A program made the position numbers and the translations under genes. From positions 558,001-622,000 of the forward strand of contig NZ_CP031165.1 of the NCBI RefSeq assembly GCF_003344865.1: DNA of 64,000 nt, in the 5' to 3' direction. The first letter of the stretch is position 1, and the number at the start of each line of letters is the position of its first letter. Source of the DNA: Euzebya pacifica (GTDB lineage Bacteria > Actinomycetota > Nitriliruptoria > Euzebyales > Euzebyaceae). A model generated the notes under the pieces. It was not told the DNA's origin. It saw only the letters and a program-made list of their open reading frames with translations, and made no database searches. Shown piece by piece: positions 1 to 8,834 of this stretch.

Positions 1-15
1 CAGGATGTCGGCCTG

Positions 16-840
16 ATGATCGGCCCCGCCCACGTGCTTCGTGTCCCTCAGCTCGCGTTCGTCCTGGGCGGCCTCCTCGTGCTGTGCGGATCGATCCTGT
101 GCACGGGGACGGCCCTTGCCTCCACCATCGGCGACGCCGCGGACAACTTGAACGACGGGGTCTTCGTCGCCTCGGGCAGCGGTCAGGACCCCGATGCCCT
201 GCGAGGAGTGGTCGCCGAATACGCCGACGAGGAGCGGGTGGTCATCGCCGTCTTCGCCGGCGGCCTGCCCCCGACCCCCGTGGACCGGGCCAACGACCTT
301 CTGCGGGTGGTCGCCGCGGACACCGTGCTGCTCTTCACGCCCGACGACGTGGCCGTGGCCAGCACCCTCCACACCACCGAGGAGGTGGATGCGGCCTTCG
401 ACCGGGCCGGCCAGGCCGCACTCGACAGCGACGCCGCCGTCGCCAGCCGCGCGCTGCTGGATGCGCTCGACCACCGTCCGACCCCGATCTGGGTGTGGTT
501 GGCCGTCGCCGCGGCGCTGGTCGGACTGGTCGTCCTCATCGCCCAGCTGCTCGACCGCCGTCGTGAGCAGGCAGGTGCGCAACGGTCGTTCGATGCCGAG
601 CAGGCCCGGCTCCGCTCGCGACTGCAGACGCTGGCCGACCGAATCCTGCAGGCCGAGGCGCACGTGACGATCGCCGACGACCCGGCGCTCGAGGCAACGC
701 TGACGGAGGCGACCGGGATCTACCAGGACGTCCTGTGGTCGCTGGAGCGCGTCAACACCCTCGAGCGGCTCGCGACGCTCCATCAGCCGCTGGAGCAGGC
801 AGAGGCCCTCATGGACCGGATCGCCGACCGCACCGGCTGA
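16..840 (+). CDS. TPM-like secreted/membrane protein
   Basis: The 274-residue protein has an N-terminal hydrophobic signal or anchor (residues about 10-36), an extracytoplasmic alpha/beta region (about 36-155), one clear membrane segment (about 158-179, rich in V, A and L) followed by RRR, and a charged helical C-terminus predicted to be cytoplasmic. This order (export signal, TPM-like domain, TM, coiled coil) is shared by the larger protein encoded at 4529, so the two may be related. No catalytic motif is visible. The start may lie further upstream because the gene is at the window edge. Function is unknown; a membrane or cell-envelope role is inference. Confidence 0.72.
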   Translation: MIGPAHVLRVPQLAFVLGGLLVLCGSILCTGTALASTIGDAADNLNDGVFVASGSGQDPDALRGVVAEYADEERVVIAVFAGGLPPTPVDRANDLLRVVAADTVLLFTPDDVAVASTLHTTEEVDAAFDRAGQAALDSDAAVASRALLDALDHRPTPIWVWLAVAAALVGLVVLIAQLLDRRREQAGAQRSFDAEQARLRSRLQTLADRILQAEAHVTIADDPALEATLTEATGIYQDVLWSLERVNTLERLATLHQPLEQAEALMDRIADRTG

Positions 841-851
841 CCGGCGCCGCG

Positions 852-2246
852 TCAGCGGTGGGCCAGCCCGACGCCGCCACGTCGCGGATCGCCTTCGGTG
901 CCGGCCGCGCCGGCCACGCTGACCCCGCCGAAGAAGTGATGGCGAGACGTCCAGCGCTGGACGGTGAACCCGGCCGCGACCAGCGCGGCCTCGTCCCGGT
1001 CCTCCAGGTGCGGTTCGACGTGGACCAGCTCGCCGACCCGATGGATGCGGGGCAGGTCGACGGCGGCCGTGGCGTCCAGCTCCCCGAGCACGATCCCGTC
1101 GATGGTGCGCAGCAGTGCGCTCGGGATGCGCGACCCGCCAGCAGCGCCGAGGACGGTGGCCTGCCCGGTCGGGGACACGACGGCGGTCGGCGCCATCATG
1201 CTGCCCATCCGGGTGCGGGGTCGGAGCCCGCCGACCAGCAGGTCCACCTCACCGAGCATCGAGTTCAGCTGGCTGCCACGGAACCAGTCGCCCGTGCCGA
1301 GGCCCAGGCTGGCGGTGACCGCACAGGCCCGGCCGTCGGCGTCCGTTGCGGCGAGGGACGTCGTGCCGAGTGCCTTCGGCGGCGTGGGCGACTGGGCCAG
1401 GGCCAGCCGAGCGGCGTGCGGGCCGTCGCTGGCGTCGAGGCGGGCGACCCAGTCGGTGAGCGGGGACAGGCCTCGTCGGCTGCGCACCTGCCAGCCGCCC
1501 AGCCGCACGGTCGGTGGGGTGTGTTCGACCGCGGTGCACGCGCCGAGGTCCTCGGCCGTCACCAGCGCACCCACCTCCTCCGCGAAGGTGGCCAGCTCGC
1601 GGGACATGGCGCCCTCGTAGAGGGTCGGGCCCCCTTCCTCGGCGATCTGTCGCAGGGCGTCGGCGAGGTCGGGGATCCGTACGAGCTCCCCCTCCACCCG
1701 CATGCGGTCATCGATGCAGAAGACCTCGCGCCCCACCCCCAGCGTCATGACGGGCTCGAGCATGTGCAGCAGTGATTCGTCGCGGTCGGAGAGGACGAAC
1801 CCCGTCCCTGCCCACTCGATGGCCGGCGCCACGACCTCGGCCCACGGCAGGCGGCCGAATCGTCGGTGGAGGTGCCAGCAGCCGGCCACCAGCCCCGGTG
1901 TGCCGAAGGTGGCGCCACCGATCGAGTAGGGCATCCGAGCACCGCCGAAGTCGATGGTGGTCTCGGCCCGCCGACCGCCGGTGGGGACCGCAGGCACGTC
2001 GACGAATCCGTCGACCGCCCGGGTCGTCCCGTCGACGTCGACGTGGATGCCGTGCAGCCCGGACAGCAACGAGACGACGAACGGTTCGACCGCACAGGCG
2101 GCAAGGGTCATGCCCACCGCCGCGTCGGCCGCGGTGCCGCCCGCGTCCAGCAGCGCCATGCCGGCCGCCGCGGTCGCGGGGGAGTGGGCGGCCACGCCGA
2201 CGCCCCCTGACAACGAGGTGGTGGGGCGGGCGAGCGGCGGAGGCAT
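852..2246 (-). CDS. gamma-glutamyltransferase family protein
   Basis: This N-terminal nucleophile hydrolase family cleaves gamma-glutamyl bonds, for example in glutathione or gamma-glutamyl amides. The family N-terminus (GGVGVAAHSPATAAAGMALL, then GGTAADAAVG) is present. About two thirds along is GTTSLAATDADG, matching the autoprocessing site where the threonine becomes the nucleophile of the small subunit, though the usual TTHxSV is degraded. At 464 residues it is shorter than typical GGTs (about 550), with the loss in the large subunit. I chose the ATG at 2246 over the in-frame ATG at 2285 because it leaves about 60 bases for divergent promoters with the regulator at 2307. No clear signal peptide is seen, so it is probably cytoplasmic. 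It could be an acylase-like relative. Confidence 0.85.
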   Translation of the reverse strand: MPPPLARPTTSLSGGVGVAAHSPATAAAGMALLDAGGTAADAAVGMTLAACAVEPFVVSLLSGLHGIHVDVDGTTRAVDGFVDVPAVPTGGRRAETTIDFGGARMPYSIGGATFGTPGLVAGCWHLHRRFGRLPWAEVVAPAIEWAGTGFVLSDRDESLLHMLEPVMTLGVGREVFCIDDRMRVEGELVRIPDLADALRQIAEEGGPTLYEGAMSRELATFAEEVGALVTAEDLGACTAVEHTPPTVRLGGWQVRSRRGLSPLTDWVARLDASDGPHAARLALAQSPTPPKALGTTSLAATDADGRACAVTASLGLGTGDWFRGSQLNSMLGEVDLLVGGLRPRTRMGSMMAPTAVVSPTGQATVLGAAGGSRIPSALLRTIDGIVLGELDATAAVDLPRIHRVGELVHVEPHLEDRDEAALVAAGFTVQRWTSRHHFFGGVSVAGAAGTEGDPRRGGVGLAHR

Positions 2247-2306
2247 CGTCGGGGAGGCTAACCGGCCTTGCCCTCGTGCCCCCATCGGGTGGTAGACACG
2301 GTGCTG

Positions 2307-2876
2307 ATGAGCAGGGTCATCTCGTACTCCGACGCCTACATCGCCGCACGCCGCCAGTTCATGGCCAGCGGCGACGTGGACATGAAGGCGTTGGCCGAAG
2401 AGCTGATCGTCGGGCGTGCCACCCTCTACCGGGTCGTGGGCAGCCGCGACCGCCTGCTCGGTCGGATCGTCGCGGACCTGGCCGCGGTCACGCAGTCACA
2501 GGCCGTCGAGGCCGCCGCGTCGGAACATCCGCCGTCGGTCGAGCGCATCGTGCAGGCCGCCTACCGGATGAACCGTGACGTCGTGGCGTTTCGTCCGCTC
2601 CGGCAGCTGGTCACCAACGATCCGGAGACGGCCTTCCGGGTGCTGTTCACCGAAATCGGCGGGGTGCATGCGGCGTCGGTCGCCTCCTGGTCCGCGCTGA
2701 TGGACGCCACCGCCCGCGACGGCGGATTCGCGTTGCCCCGCGACACCGACCGGCTGGCGTACATGTTCGTCCGGATCGGCGAGTCGATGATCTTCGCCGA
2801 CCTGCTGCACAGCCACGAGCCGGACCTCGAGCTCGCCCGTGACCTGCACCGTGCCCTGCTGACGCTGCCTGCCTGA
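2307..2876 (+). CDS. TetR-type regulator, QsdR-like
   Basis: The protein (189 residues) has an N-terminal helix-turn-helix (DMKALAEELIVGRATLYRVVGSRDRLLG, given here only as the region around residues 23-50) and a helical ligand-binding C-terminus that reads like the QsdR group of TetR regulators (FVRIGESMIFADLL near the end). It is divergent from the gamma-glutamyltransferase with a short shared promoter region, so control of that gene is plausible. An in-frame ATG at 2268 would extend into the neighbour's upstream region; the ATG at 2307 puts the conserved helices at the usual distance. Confidence 0.8.
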   Translation: MSRVISYSDAYIAARRQFMASGDVDMKALAEELIVGRATLYRVVGSRDRLLGRIVADLAAVTQSQAVEAAASEHPPSVERIVQAAYRMNRDVVAFRPLRQLVTNDPETAFRVLFTEIGGVHAASVASWSALMDATARDGGFALPRDTDRLAYMFVRIGESMIFADLLHSHEPDLELARDLHRALLTLPA

Positions 2877-3025
2877 CGCCTGTCGGGCGGGACGTTCCGC
2901 CACCAGTCCGACCTGAGACGTCGTCTCGTCATCGCGTGGCCCGCAGGTGTTCGAGGTGGTTGCGACGAAGGATGCGATCGCCGGTCCTCGAGCCGACCGG
3001 TCCTCGTCACCAAGGAGCCGAAACC

Positions 3026-4483
3026 GTGCGACGTCCACCGATCCGCCTGTTCCTCTGCCTCGTTCTCGTGCTGTTGCTGGCCGCCCCAGCAACAGCCGCC
3101 GACGACTACACCGATCCGGAGTACCGCACACACGAAGCCGACAACCTGACCCGGGGTCGGGGCATGCAGCTGTACCAGCTGGCGACGCCGGCCTACCACC
3201 GGGCGTTCGTGGCCGCGTCCGCGGACTCCCTGGCCCGCGCGCAGGGCCATCAGCTGGCCGACGCCACCCATGGGCGGGCGTATGTCGGCGCATCGCAGTA
3301 CATGTCGACCTGGGGCGTGGGCAACGCCGAGGACTACTTCGACGTGACTCCCCGTGAGATCGCGTTCGTCAGCCAGACCGGGGCCAAGCTGTACGGCCAC
3401 ATCTGGGGCAGCGAGCTGCCCGGCCCCCGCCCCGGCGTGGTGATCACCACCGGCTCGATCCAGGGGTCCAACCAGATGTACTGGTGGGCCGCCCGTGCGT
3501 TGACCGCCGCGGGCTACGTCGTCATGACCTACGACGTGCAGGGACAGGGGCAGTCCGAGACCTTCGGCCACGAGCCCGGCAGCATCGCGCCGACCACCGA
3601 GGGGGTGCCGTTCCAGCAGTCCTTCAACTTCGTGCAGGGCACGATCGACGCGATGCGGTTCTTCCTGTCCACCCCGGACGACCCCTATGTGCCGGCGACG
3701 TGGACCGCCGACGACGTCGTGTCCCAGCAGGCCAGCTCCGACGGCGAGCGCATGGACTGGGTCAATCCGGCATGGGCCGTCCTGGACGGCGACAACATCG
3801 GCATCGCCGGTCACTCCCTCGGCGCCTCGGCGGTGACCGTGGTGCAGCAGTGCTCCGACGAGTCCGATCGTTACCTCGAGGTGCCCGACTGCCATGGCGA
3901 GTCCTATCCGATCCGGGCGGTCGTCGGCTGGGACCAGCTCGGGACCACGGACTACGAACCGGTCGTGCCGGGCATGAACCAGGCTGCCGATGGCTACTTC
4001 CTCTCCCCGACGCCGTCGCCCACCGCTCCCGACCCCGACGAGACGCTGGCCGCGCACACCGCATGGACTGCCGCCGGCATCGACACCTACACCGTGGTCG
4101 TTCGGGCCGGCACCCACCTCGAATGGTCGCAGGTGGCCTACCACGGGCCAGCGACACGCTACGGCGAGGCGTTGGCCGCCTACTACACGGTGGCGTGGAT
4201 GGACCGCTGGGTCCCCGAGGACCCCACCCGGAACGCCGTGGCCTACCGGGCGCTGGTCGAGGGGCCCCGTCCCGATGACGAAGCGGCACCCTCGTCGGCG
4301 GCGTACATGTCGGTTCGACGGCGTGGCGCCTTCTCGCTGACTGACCCGACCGCGCTCGCGCAGGACCCCGACACCGCACAGGCGATGGAGGTCGTCGACC
4401 TCAGGGACTGGGCGGGACGATCTGCCGTCGGTGACTGGGCCGGGGCCAACGCCGACACCGTGGGGGCCGTCCTGCCGGACTGA
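3026..4483 (+). CDS. secreted alpha/beta hydrolase
   Basis: The GTG start at 3026 has a strong ribosome site (AAGGAG at 3012) and gives an immediate signal peptide: basic VRRPP, a long leucine/valine core, then an AxA-type cleavage region ending PATAADD at about residue 24. The mature part shows an alpha/beta-hydrolase fold: an oxyanion-side strand (GVVITTGSIQG), a conserved strand and turn (YVVMTYDVQGQGQS), and the nucleophile elbow GHSLGAS. A late histidine follows in AGTHLEWSQ. The product is about 485 residues and is predicted to be exported. Substrate unknown; esterase, lipase or dienelactone-hydrolase-like activity is possible. Upstream in-frame codons to 2936 lack a signal-like start and were not used. 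Confidence 0.84.
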   Translation: MRRPPIRLFLCLVLVLLLAAPATAADDYTDPEYRTHEADNLTRGRGMQLYQLATPAYHRAFVAASADSLARAQGHQLADATHGRAYVGASQYMSTWGVGNAEDYFDVTPREIAFVSQTGAKLYGHIWGSELPGPRPGVVITTGSIQGSNQMYWWAARALTAAGYVVMTYDVQGQGQSETFGHEPGSIAPTTEGVPFQQSFNFVQGTIDAMRFFLSTPDDPYVPATWTADDVVSQQASSDGERMDWVNPAWAVLDGDNIGIAGHSLGASAVTVVQQCSDESDRYLEVPDCHGESYPIRAVVGWDQLGTTDYEPVVPGMNQAADGYFLSPTPSPTAPDPDETLAAHTAWTAAGIDTYTVVVRAGTHLEWSQVAYHGPATRYGEALAAYYTVAWMDRWVPEDPTRNAVAYRALVEGPRPDDEAAPSSAAYMSVRRRGAFSLTDPTALAQDPDTAQAMEVVDLRDWAGRSAVGDWAGANADTVGAVLPD

Positions 4484-4528
4484 TCCCGCAGCCGTTGGGC
4501 AGAGACGGGTCGCACTACGCTTCGCGCG

Positions 4529-6844
4529 ATGACCCGTCTCGCCTCCCTCCTCCTGCTCCTCGGCACGCTCGTGCTGGCCGCCGCCCCGGTCGCCCTCGCG
4601 GCCTCCTCGTGCGGCGGCGTGGTGCAGGACGGTGACGACCTCCTGACCCCTGCCGAGGAGGAGGAGGTGCTGGCCGCCGCCGAGCGGCTGGCTGCCGCGG
4701 GTGTCCGCCCGCTCGTCGTGGTCACCTCCACCCTGTCCGGCACCGACGCCGAGGCGGCCCTGGAGGCCATCGTCGAGGGGTGCCCGGGCCTGACGGACGG
4801 CAGCGGCGAGTGGGGGGCCAACGTCCTGGCCGTCCTCGTCGCACCGGAGGACCGCGAGACCGCCATCTACGAGGGCGGTGGGCTGCCTGCCCTCGACGTC
4901 ACCGAGACCGACGTCGACCTCGACGTGATGAACCCCCGGTTCGCCGAGGGTGACCTGGCGGGTGGGCTGATCGCCGGGCTCGACCGCATGGCGGCCATCC
5001 AGCAGGCCGAGGTCGACGAGGCAACCACCGACGACGGCAGCACCGGCAGCGGCGGTTGGTTCGCCGGGGGTGTGGGGGCGACTGTGCTCGCCGGCGGCGG
5101 GGCGGCCCTCGCCGCACGCGCCCGAACGGCACGCCGCCGCAGGGAGGAGGCGCACGCCCGGGCCGTCGAGGCCCAGGCCGACGTGGCCCAGACCATCCTC
5201 GACATGGAGCGCGACGTCGAGGTCGCCGCCCTCGACGCCAACGCCCTCGCCGACCGGCTGGCCCTCGTGGAGGCCACCCCCCTGCGGCAGCAGCTCACCA
5301 CGATCAGAGGCACCGTCCAGTCCGTCGTGACCCGGTGGTACGCGCTGACCCAGCAGGTCGACGCCACGCCCAGCGGTGACGCCATCGCCTACGACCGCGT
5401 GGCCGGGGAGATCACCGAGCTGGCCCCGACGGCCAGGCACGCCCGCGAGCTCGTGGCGGGCTTCGCCACCGACGTCGCGGCGTTGGTCGCGGTCGAGGAG
5501 GGGATCCCGGGCCGGCTGGACGCCCTCGGCAGCCGTCACGAGGCCGCTCGATCCGCCATCGCCGACGCCCAGCATCGTGGCTACCGCACCGACCCCGCCG
5601 AGGCCGATCTCTCGGTCTCCATCGCTGCGCTTGGCCGGGCGCGCGACGCCCACGGACAGCGCCTGGTGCGAGGGGCCGACGAGCACCTCGACCTGGCCGA
5701 GGCCGCGGTCACGGAGGCCATCGAGTGGGTCGAGGGCATCGAGGAGATGCGTGCCGCGCTGGCCGACGACCTCTCGTCGCTCCGGGCCCGCCGGCAGGTG
5801 CTGGAGGACCGTGTCGGCCCTGCCGGCACGACCATGGAGTCCCTCGAGGCCCGATGGGCCACCGCCGCGTGGGAGGACGTCGCGGGCAACGGCAGCGAGG
5901 CCGAAGCCGAGCTGTCGCGTGCGGCCGACGCCCTGCAGGCCGCCGAACACGCCCAGCTCATGGACGTGCAGGACTGGGACGAGGCGCACGACGCGCTGGA
6001 CGCCGCGGAGGACGACCTCGACGACGCCGCCGCCCTCCTCGACGCCATCCACGCACGCGACGCCGCCCTGCAGGAGGCCGCCGACCTGGCGCCCAGCACC
6101 ATCGCCGGTGCCACGGCTGCCGTTGACGAGGCGGCCGGGTTCGCACGGCAGCACAGCGCCGACGTCAGCGACCCGATCGAGTCACGGATCGCCCAGCTGT
6201 CCAGCCTCGTGGACCAGGTCGAGGCCGCCATGGCCGAGGACCGTCCCAACCCGGCGGCGGCGGTGGCGGCAGCCGGACAGGTCCAGGCCGAGGTCACCGA
6301 GCTGCTGGCCACGGCACGGCAGGAGGTGACGGCAGCCGACATGGCACGGCGTCGCGCCGATCAGACCGTGGCGTCGGCCCGACAGGAGCTCCAGCAGCTG
6401 CAGCGGTACGCCACCGGCCACCGCCGCTACGTCGCCGCGGGCAGCGCCCGTGCGCTGCAGGACATCGGTGACCGGTTGGCGCGGCTGGATGCGGTGACAG
6501 ACCCCGTGCAGCGAGCGACCCAGGCCGCCGGGCTCCAGCGGGAGCTCATCGGCCTGTCCGACGACATCCGCCGGTCGGTCCGTCGGGCCACGGCCCCTCG
6601 ACCCAGTCCCTACGGGCCGGGACGGGGCGGCGGCTACGGCGGGGGCCTGGGTGGGGTGTTCGGCACCAGCGGGCCGCGTCGCAGCTCGGGCGGATTCGGG
6701 GGCGGGTTCGGCGGCGGATCCTCCAGCCGGGGGTCCAGCAGCCGCAGCCGCACCGGCTCCAGCAGCCGCAGCCGCTCGGGATCCTCCTCGCGGAGCCGGT
6801 CCAGCTCGGGTCGGTCGCGCAGCGGTCGCAGCTCCCGCTGGTGA
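4529..6844 (+). CDS. TPM-domain membrane protein with long coiled coil
   Basis: The 771-residue protein starts with a signal peptide (MTRLASLLLLLGTLVLAAAP). A TPM domain follows at about 35-165 (DDLLTPAEEEEVLAAAERL, then VVVTSTLSG). A glycine-rich membrane segment lies at about 178-200, then some 450 residues of alanine/glutamate-rich helix predicted to be coiled coil. The last 80 residues are a Gly, then Ser/Arg-rich tail. TPM domains occur in exported or membrane-anchored proteins, some with phosphatase activity, but no catalytic proof is seen here. The TACGCT hexamer at 4516-4521 ends 7 bases before the ATG, suggesting a leaderless transcript. Confidence 0.83.
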   Translation: MTRLASLLLLLGTLVLAAAPVALAASSCGGVVQDGDDLLTPAEEEEVLAAAERLAAAGVRPLVVVTSTLSGTDAEAALEAIVEGCPGLTDGSGEWGANVLAVLVAPEDRETAIYEGGGLPALDVTETDVDLDVMNPRFAEGDLAGGLIAGLDRMAAIQQAEVDEATTDDGSTGSGGWFAGGVGATVLAGGGAALAARARTARRRREEAHARAVEAQADVAQTILDMERDVEVAALDANALADRLALVEATPLRQQLTTIRGTVQSVVTRWYALTQQVDATPSGDAIAYDRVAGEITELAPTARHARELVAGFATDVAALVAVEEGIPGRLDALGSRHEAARSAIADAQHRGYRTDPAEADLSVSIAALGRARDAHGQRLVRGADEHLDLAEAAVTEAIEWVEGIEEMRAALADDLSSLRARRQVLEDRVGPAGTTMESLEARWATAAWEDVAGNGSEAEAELSRAADALQAAEHAQLMDVQDWDEAHDALDAAEDDLDDAAALLDAIHARDAALQEAADLAPSTIAGATAAVDEAAGFARQHSADVSDPIESRIAQLSSLVDQVEAAMAEDRPNPAAAVAAAGQVQAEVTELLATARQEVTAADMARRRADQTVASARQELQQLQRYATGHRRYVAAGSARALQDIGDRLARLDAVTDPVQRATQAAGLQRELIGLSDDIRRSVRRATAPRPSPYGPGRGGGYGGGLGGVFGTSGPRRSSGGFGGGFGGGSSSRGSSSRSRTGSSSRSRSGSSSRSRSSSGRSRSGRSSRW

Positions 6845-6860
6845 GGGATGCGGGCTGGAC

Positions 6861-7883
6861 TCAGGTCCAGCGCAGCATGTCGTCGAGCAGCCCCTGCTCG
6901 CGGTGCTGCTTCAGGATGGGCAGCCGCTTGTAGAGGCGCTGGAAGGTGTCCATCGTCAGGTCGAGCCGCTGGTAGGCCTCGTACAGCTGCTCGGCACCCT
7001 TCAGGGCGGTCCAGGCGGGCTGGTACGCCGGTAGGTGACGACCGATCTTGGAGAAGTCCACCTGGTAGCTGCGGGGGTCGTTGCCGGCCTCGCCGGTGAT
7101 GGACAGCGTGGCCTCGGGCACGACCTCCTTCACGAACCCGGCGATCTCCGACACCTGGTAGTTCTCGTCGTCGCGACCGACGTTGAACGCCTCGCGTTGC
7201 ACCTGCGCGGCGGGCGCCTCCACCGCGGCGAGGAACGCCCGCGAGATGTCCTCGATGTGCACGATCGGCCGCCACGGCGTGCCGTCGGACAGCACCTTGA
7301 TCTCCTTGGTCAGGTATGCCCAACCGACGAGGTCGTTGAGCACGATGTCGGTGCGCAGCATCGGTGACCAGCCGTAGGCGGTGGCGTTGCGCATGCTCGT
7401 GCACACGAAGTCGTCGGTGGCCAGCTCGAACAGCTCGGCCTCGACGCGCACCTTGCTCTCGGCGTACGGGGTGACCGGTGCGAACTCAGCGGTCTCGTCC
7501 AGCGCCCCGGCCCCACCGGACTTGCCGTAGATGGAGCACGAGGAGGAGTAGACGTAGCGTCCCACCCCGGCCGCACGGGCGCACTCGGCCAGGTGGATCG
7601 ACGCGTGGTGGTTGATGTCGTAGGTGGTCTGGGGCTCGAGGCTGCCGACCGGGTCGTTGGACAGGGCGGCCAGGTGCACGACGGCGTCGAAGCCCTCGAG
7701 GTCGCCCGGCTCGACGTCCCGCAGGTCCTTGCGGAGCTCCGGCAGCGGCGGCAGGGGATCGCCCATGACGGACTCGGCGAAGTAGCCGGTGTCCAGCCCG
7801 GTCACGTCGTGACCCGCCTCGACGAAGAAGGGGGCCATGACGGCCCCGATGTATCCCAGATGGCCCGTGAGCAGAATGCGCAT
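6861..7883 (-). CDS. NAD-dependent epimerase/dehydratase (extended SDR)
   Basis: The first residues form a Rossmann dinucleotide site (MRILLTGHLGYIGAVM, of the GxxGxxG type). The active-site serine region is YSSSCSIYGKSGG and the catalytic pair is in YAESK. The C-terminal half resembles sugar-nucleotide epimerases and dehydratases (HIEDISRAFLAAVEA, FNVGRDDENY). It probably modifies a nucleotide-sugar for wall or capsule glycans; substrate is not determinable. I used ATG 7883, not the upstream 7940, because the Rossmann strand must begin there and the minus-strand hexamer TACGCT at 7895-7890 ends 6 bases before it, again leaderless-like. Length is 340 residues, normal for the family. Confidence 0.88.
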   Translation of the reverse strand: MRILLTGHLGYIGAVMAPFFVEAGHDVTGLDTGYFAESVMGDPLPPLPELRKDLRDVEPGDLEGFDAVVHLAALSNDPVGSLEPQTTYDINHHASIHLAECARAAGVGRYVYSSSCSIYGKSGGAGALDETAEFAPVTPYAESKVRVEAELFELATDDFVCTSMRNATAYGWSPMLRTDIVLNDLVGWAYLTKEIKVLSDGTPWRPIVHIEDISRAFLAAVEAPAAQVQREAFNVGRDDENYQVSEIAGFVKEVVPEATLSITGEAGNDPRSYQVDFSKIGRHLPAYQPAWTALKGAEQLYEAYQRLDLTMDTFQRLYKRLPILKQHREQGLLDDMLRWT

Positions 7884-7955
7884 GCGCGCAGCGTAGTGGC
7901 TCCGACCCTCTCGCTTGCCACCCGGGCGCCATGTGCCCACGTCCGGGGCGAGAGG

Positions 7956-8435
7956 TCAGGGATGCAGGCCCAGCGCCCGTCCGAGGCGGTCCGGTTCGCC
8001 GCCCGCCCTGGCGACGTCGATCTCGTAGGCCGACCCGTCGGAGAACCACAGCGTGCCCTTGTGGGCGAGCTTCGCCTTCTCCATCTGCACGGCGTGCACG
8101 ACCTCGCGCGGCACCCAGCCGAGGAGTTCCTTCGGGCGACCCATCATCTCGCCGAAGGCATGGACGACCAGGCGGCGGTCCGTGACGGACAGGAAGACCT
8201 TGCGCTTGGGGAACTGGTCGGCCCAGGTGCCCTCCGGAGCCTCGGGGGCAATATCTCGTCGCTTCTTGTCCATCGCCGCGGCGACCCCGAGCCCGACCAC
8301 GCCGCCGACCCCGCCGGCGACGGCCTGGCGGGCCATGGCCCCCCGGGGGGTGACGATCGCGGTCTCCAGGACCTGCTCGCCGGGCTCGAGCGTCTCCGCA
8401 GCGTGCTTGAGGATCTTCTTCGCCAGATCAGCCAT
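7956..8435 (-). CDS. conserved hypothetical, possible PH-like fold
   Basis: This is a 159-residue protein. Residues 1-30 look helical (MADLAKKILKHAAETLEPGE), then a Gly/Ala-rich stretch at about 36-54 could cross or touch a membrane. The rest is predicted beta-rich (KVFLSVTDRRLVVHAFGEMM, then VVHAVQ, GTLWFSDGSAYEIDV), a pattern like small PH-like membrane-interacting domains. No catalytic residues are seen. It is read in the same direction as, and just upstream of, the epimerase-like gene and downstream of the 72-residue protein at 8498. Function unknown. Confidence 0.72.
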   Translation of the reverse strand: MADLAKKILKHAAETLEPGEQVLETAIVTPRGAMARQAVAGGVGGVVGLGVAAAMDKKRRDIAPEAPEGTWADQFPKRKVFLSVTDRRLVVHAFGEMMGRPKELLGWVPREVVHAVQMEKAKLAHKGTLWFSDGSAYEIDVARAGGEPDRLGRALGLHP

Positions 8436-8453
8436 ACGGGGGATGATGCGCGA

Positions 8454-8478
8454 ACGGGCGGCCGAATGGGCCGCCCGT
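8454..8478 (-). terminator. hairpin after the small 8498 gene
   Basis: A perfect 10-bp stem (ACGGGCGGCC at 8454-8463 with GGCCGCCCGT at 8469-8478) encloses a 5-base loop. It lies directly 3' of the minus-strand gene ending at 8498 and just before the start of the next minus-strand gene. There is no clear U-run, as often in GC-rich actinomycetes, so it could terminate or stabilise mRNA. Confidence 0.5.
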
Positions 8479-8497
8479 CACACATTGGCAATCGTGG

Positions 8498-8716
8498 CTA
8501 CTCGGCCTTGTCGTCGCCCAGCTTGCCGATGAAGTCCTTGGCAGCCTTCGCCGCACCCTCGACCTTGTCGTCGACGTTGTCGGGCGTCTTGTCGGTGATC
8601 ATGTCCTTGGCCTTGTCGATGGCCCCGGTGATCTTGTCCCCGTGCTCCTCCGCCAGGTCCTCGGCCTTGTCCTTGGCGTCGTCCAGCATGTCCTTGGCCT
8701 TGTCGGCGAAACCCAT
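8498..8716 (-). CDS. MT0933/Rv0909-like small helical protein
   Basis: This 72-residue, highly charged, Lys/Asp/Ala-rich protein (MGFADKAKDMLDDAKDKAED at the start) resembles the family often labelled 'antitoxin MT0933-like' from Mycobacterium Rv0909. No toxin gene is adjacent: neighbours are a PH-like hypothetical and a HerA-like ATPase, so the antitoxin label is unproven here. An amphipathic stress or chaperone-like helix is equally possible. The start is ATG 8716, preceded by AAGGATGAGGACC on the minus strand; longer in-frame readings to 9190 run antisense to the ATPase gene and were rejected. Confidence 0.72.
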   Translation of the reverse strand: MGFADKAKDMLDDAKDKAEDLAEEHGDKITGAIDKAKDMITDKTPDNVDDKVEGAAKAAKDFIGKLGDDKAE

Positions 8717-8834
8717 GGTCCTCATCCTTTTCATTTCTCGGTGACTGACTGTGCGGCAGGAGCCTAGCGACCTCTCGGGGCTAGTCTCCATCCGCGACCT
8801 GTCCGTCACCCCACAACGAAGCGAGCAATCAGCG

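Noticed and set aside
2561-6154. Very long minus-strand open frame
   Set aside because: It lies opposite several well-supported genes, has no known domain, and is expected from the high GC wobble bias in this genome.
8498-8716. A toxin-antitoxin pair
   Set aside because: The small protein resembles an 'antitoxin-like' family, but no toxin-like gene is next to it, so the label is not supported.
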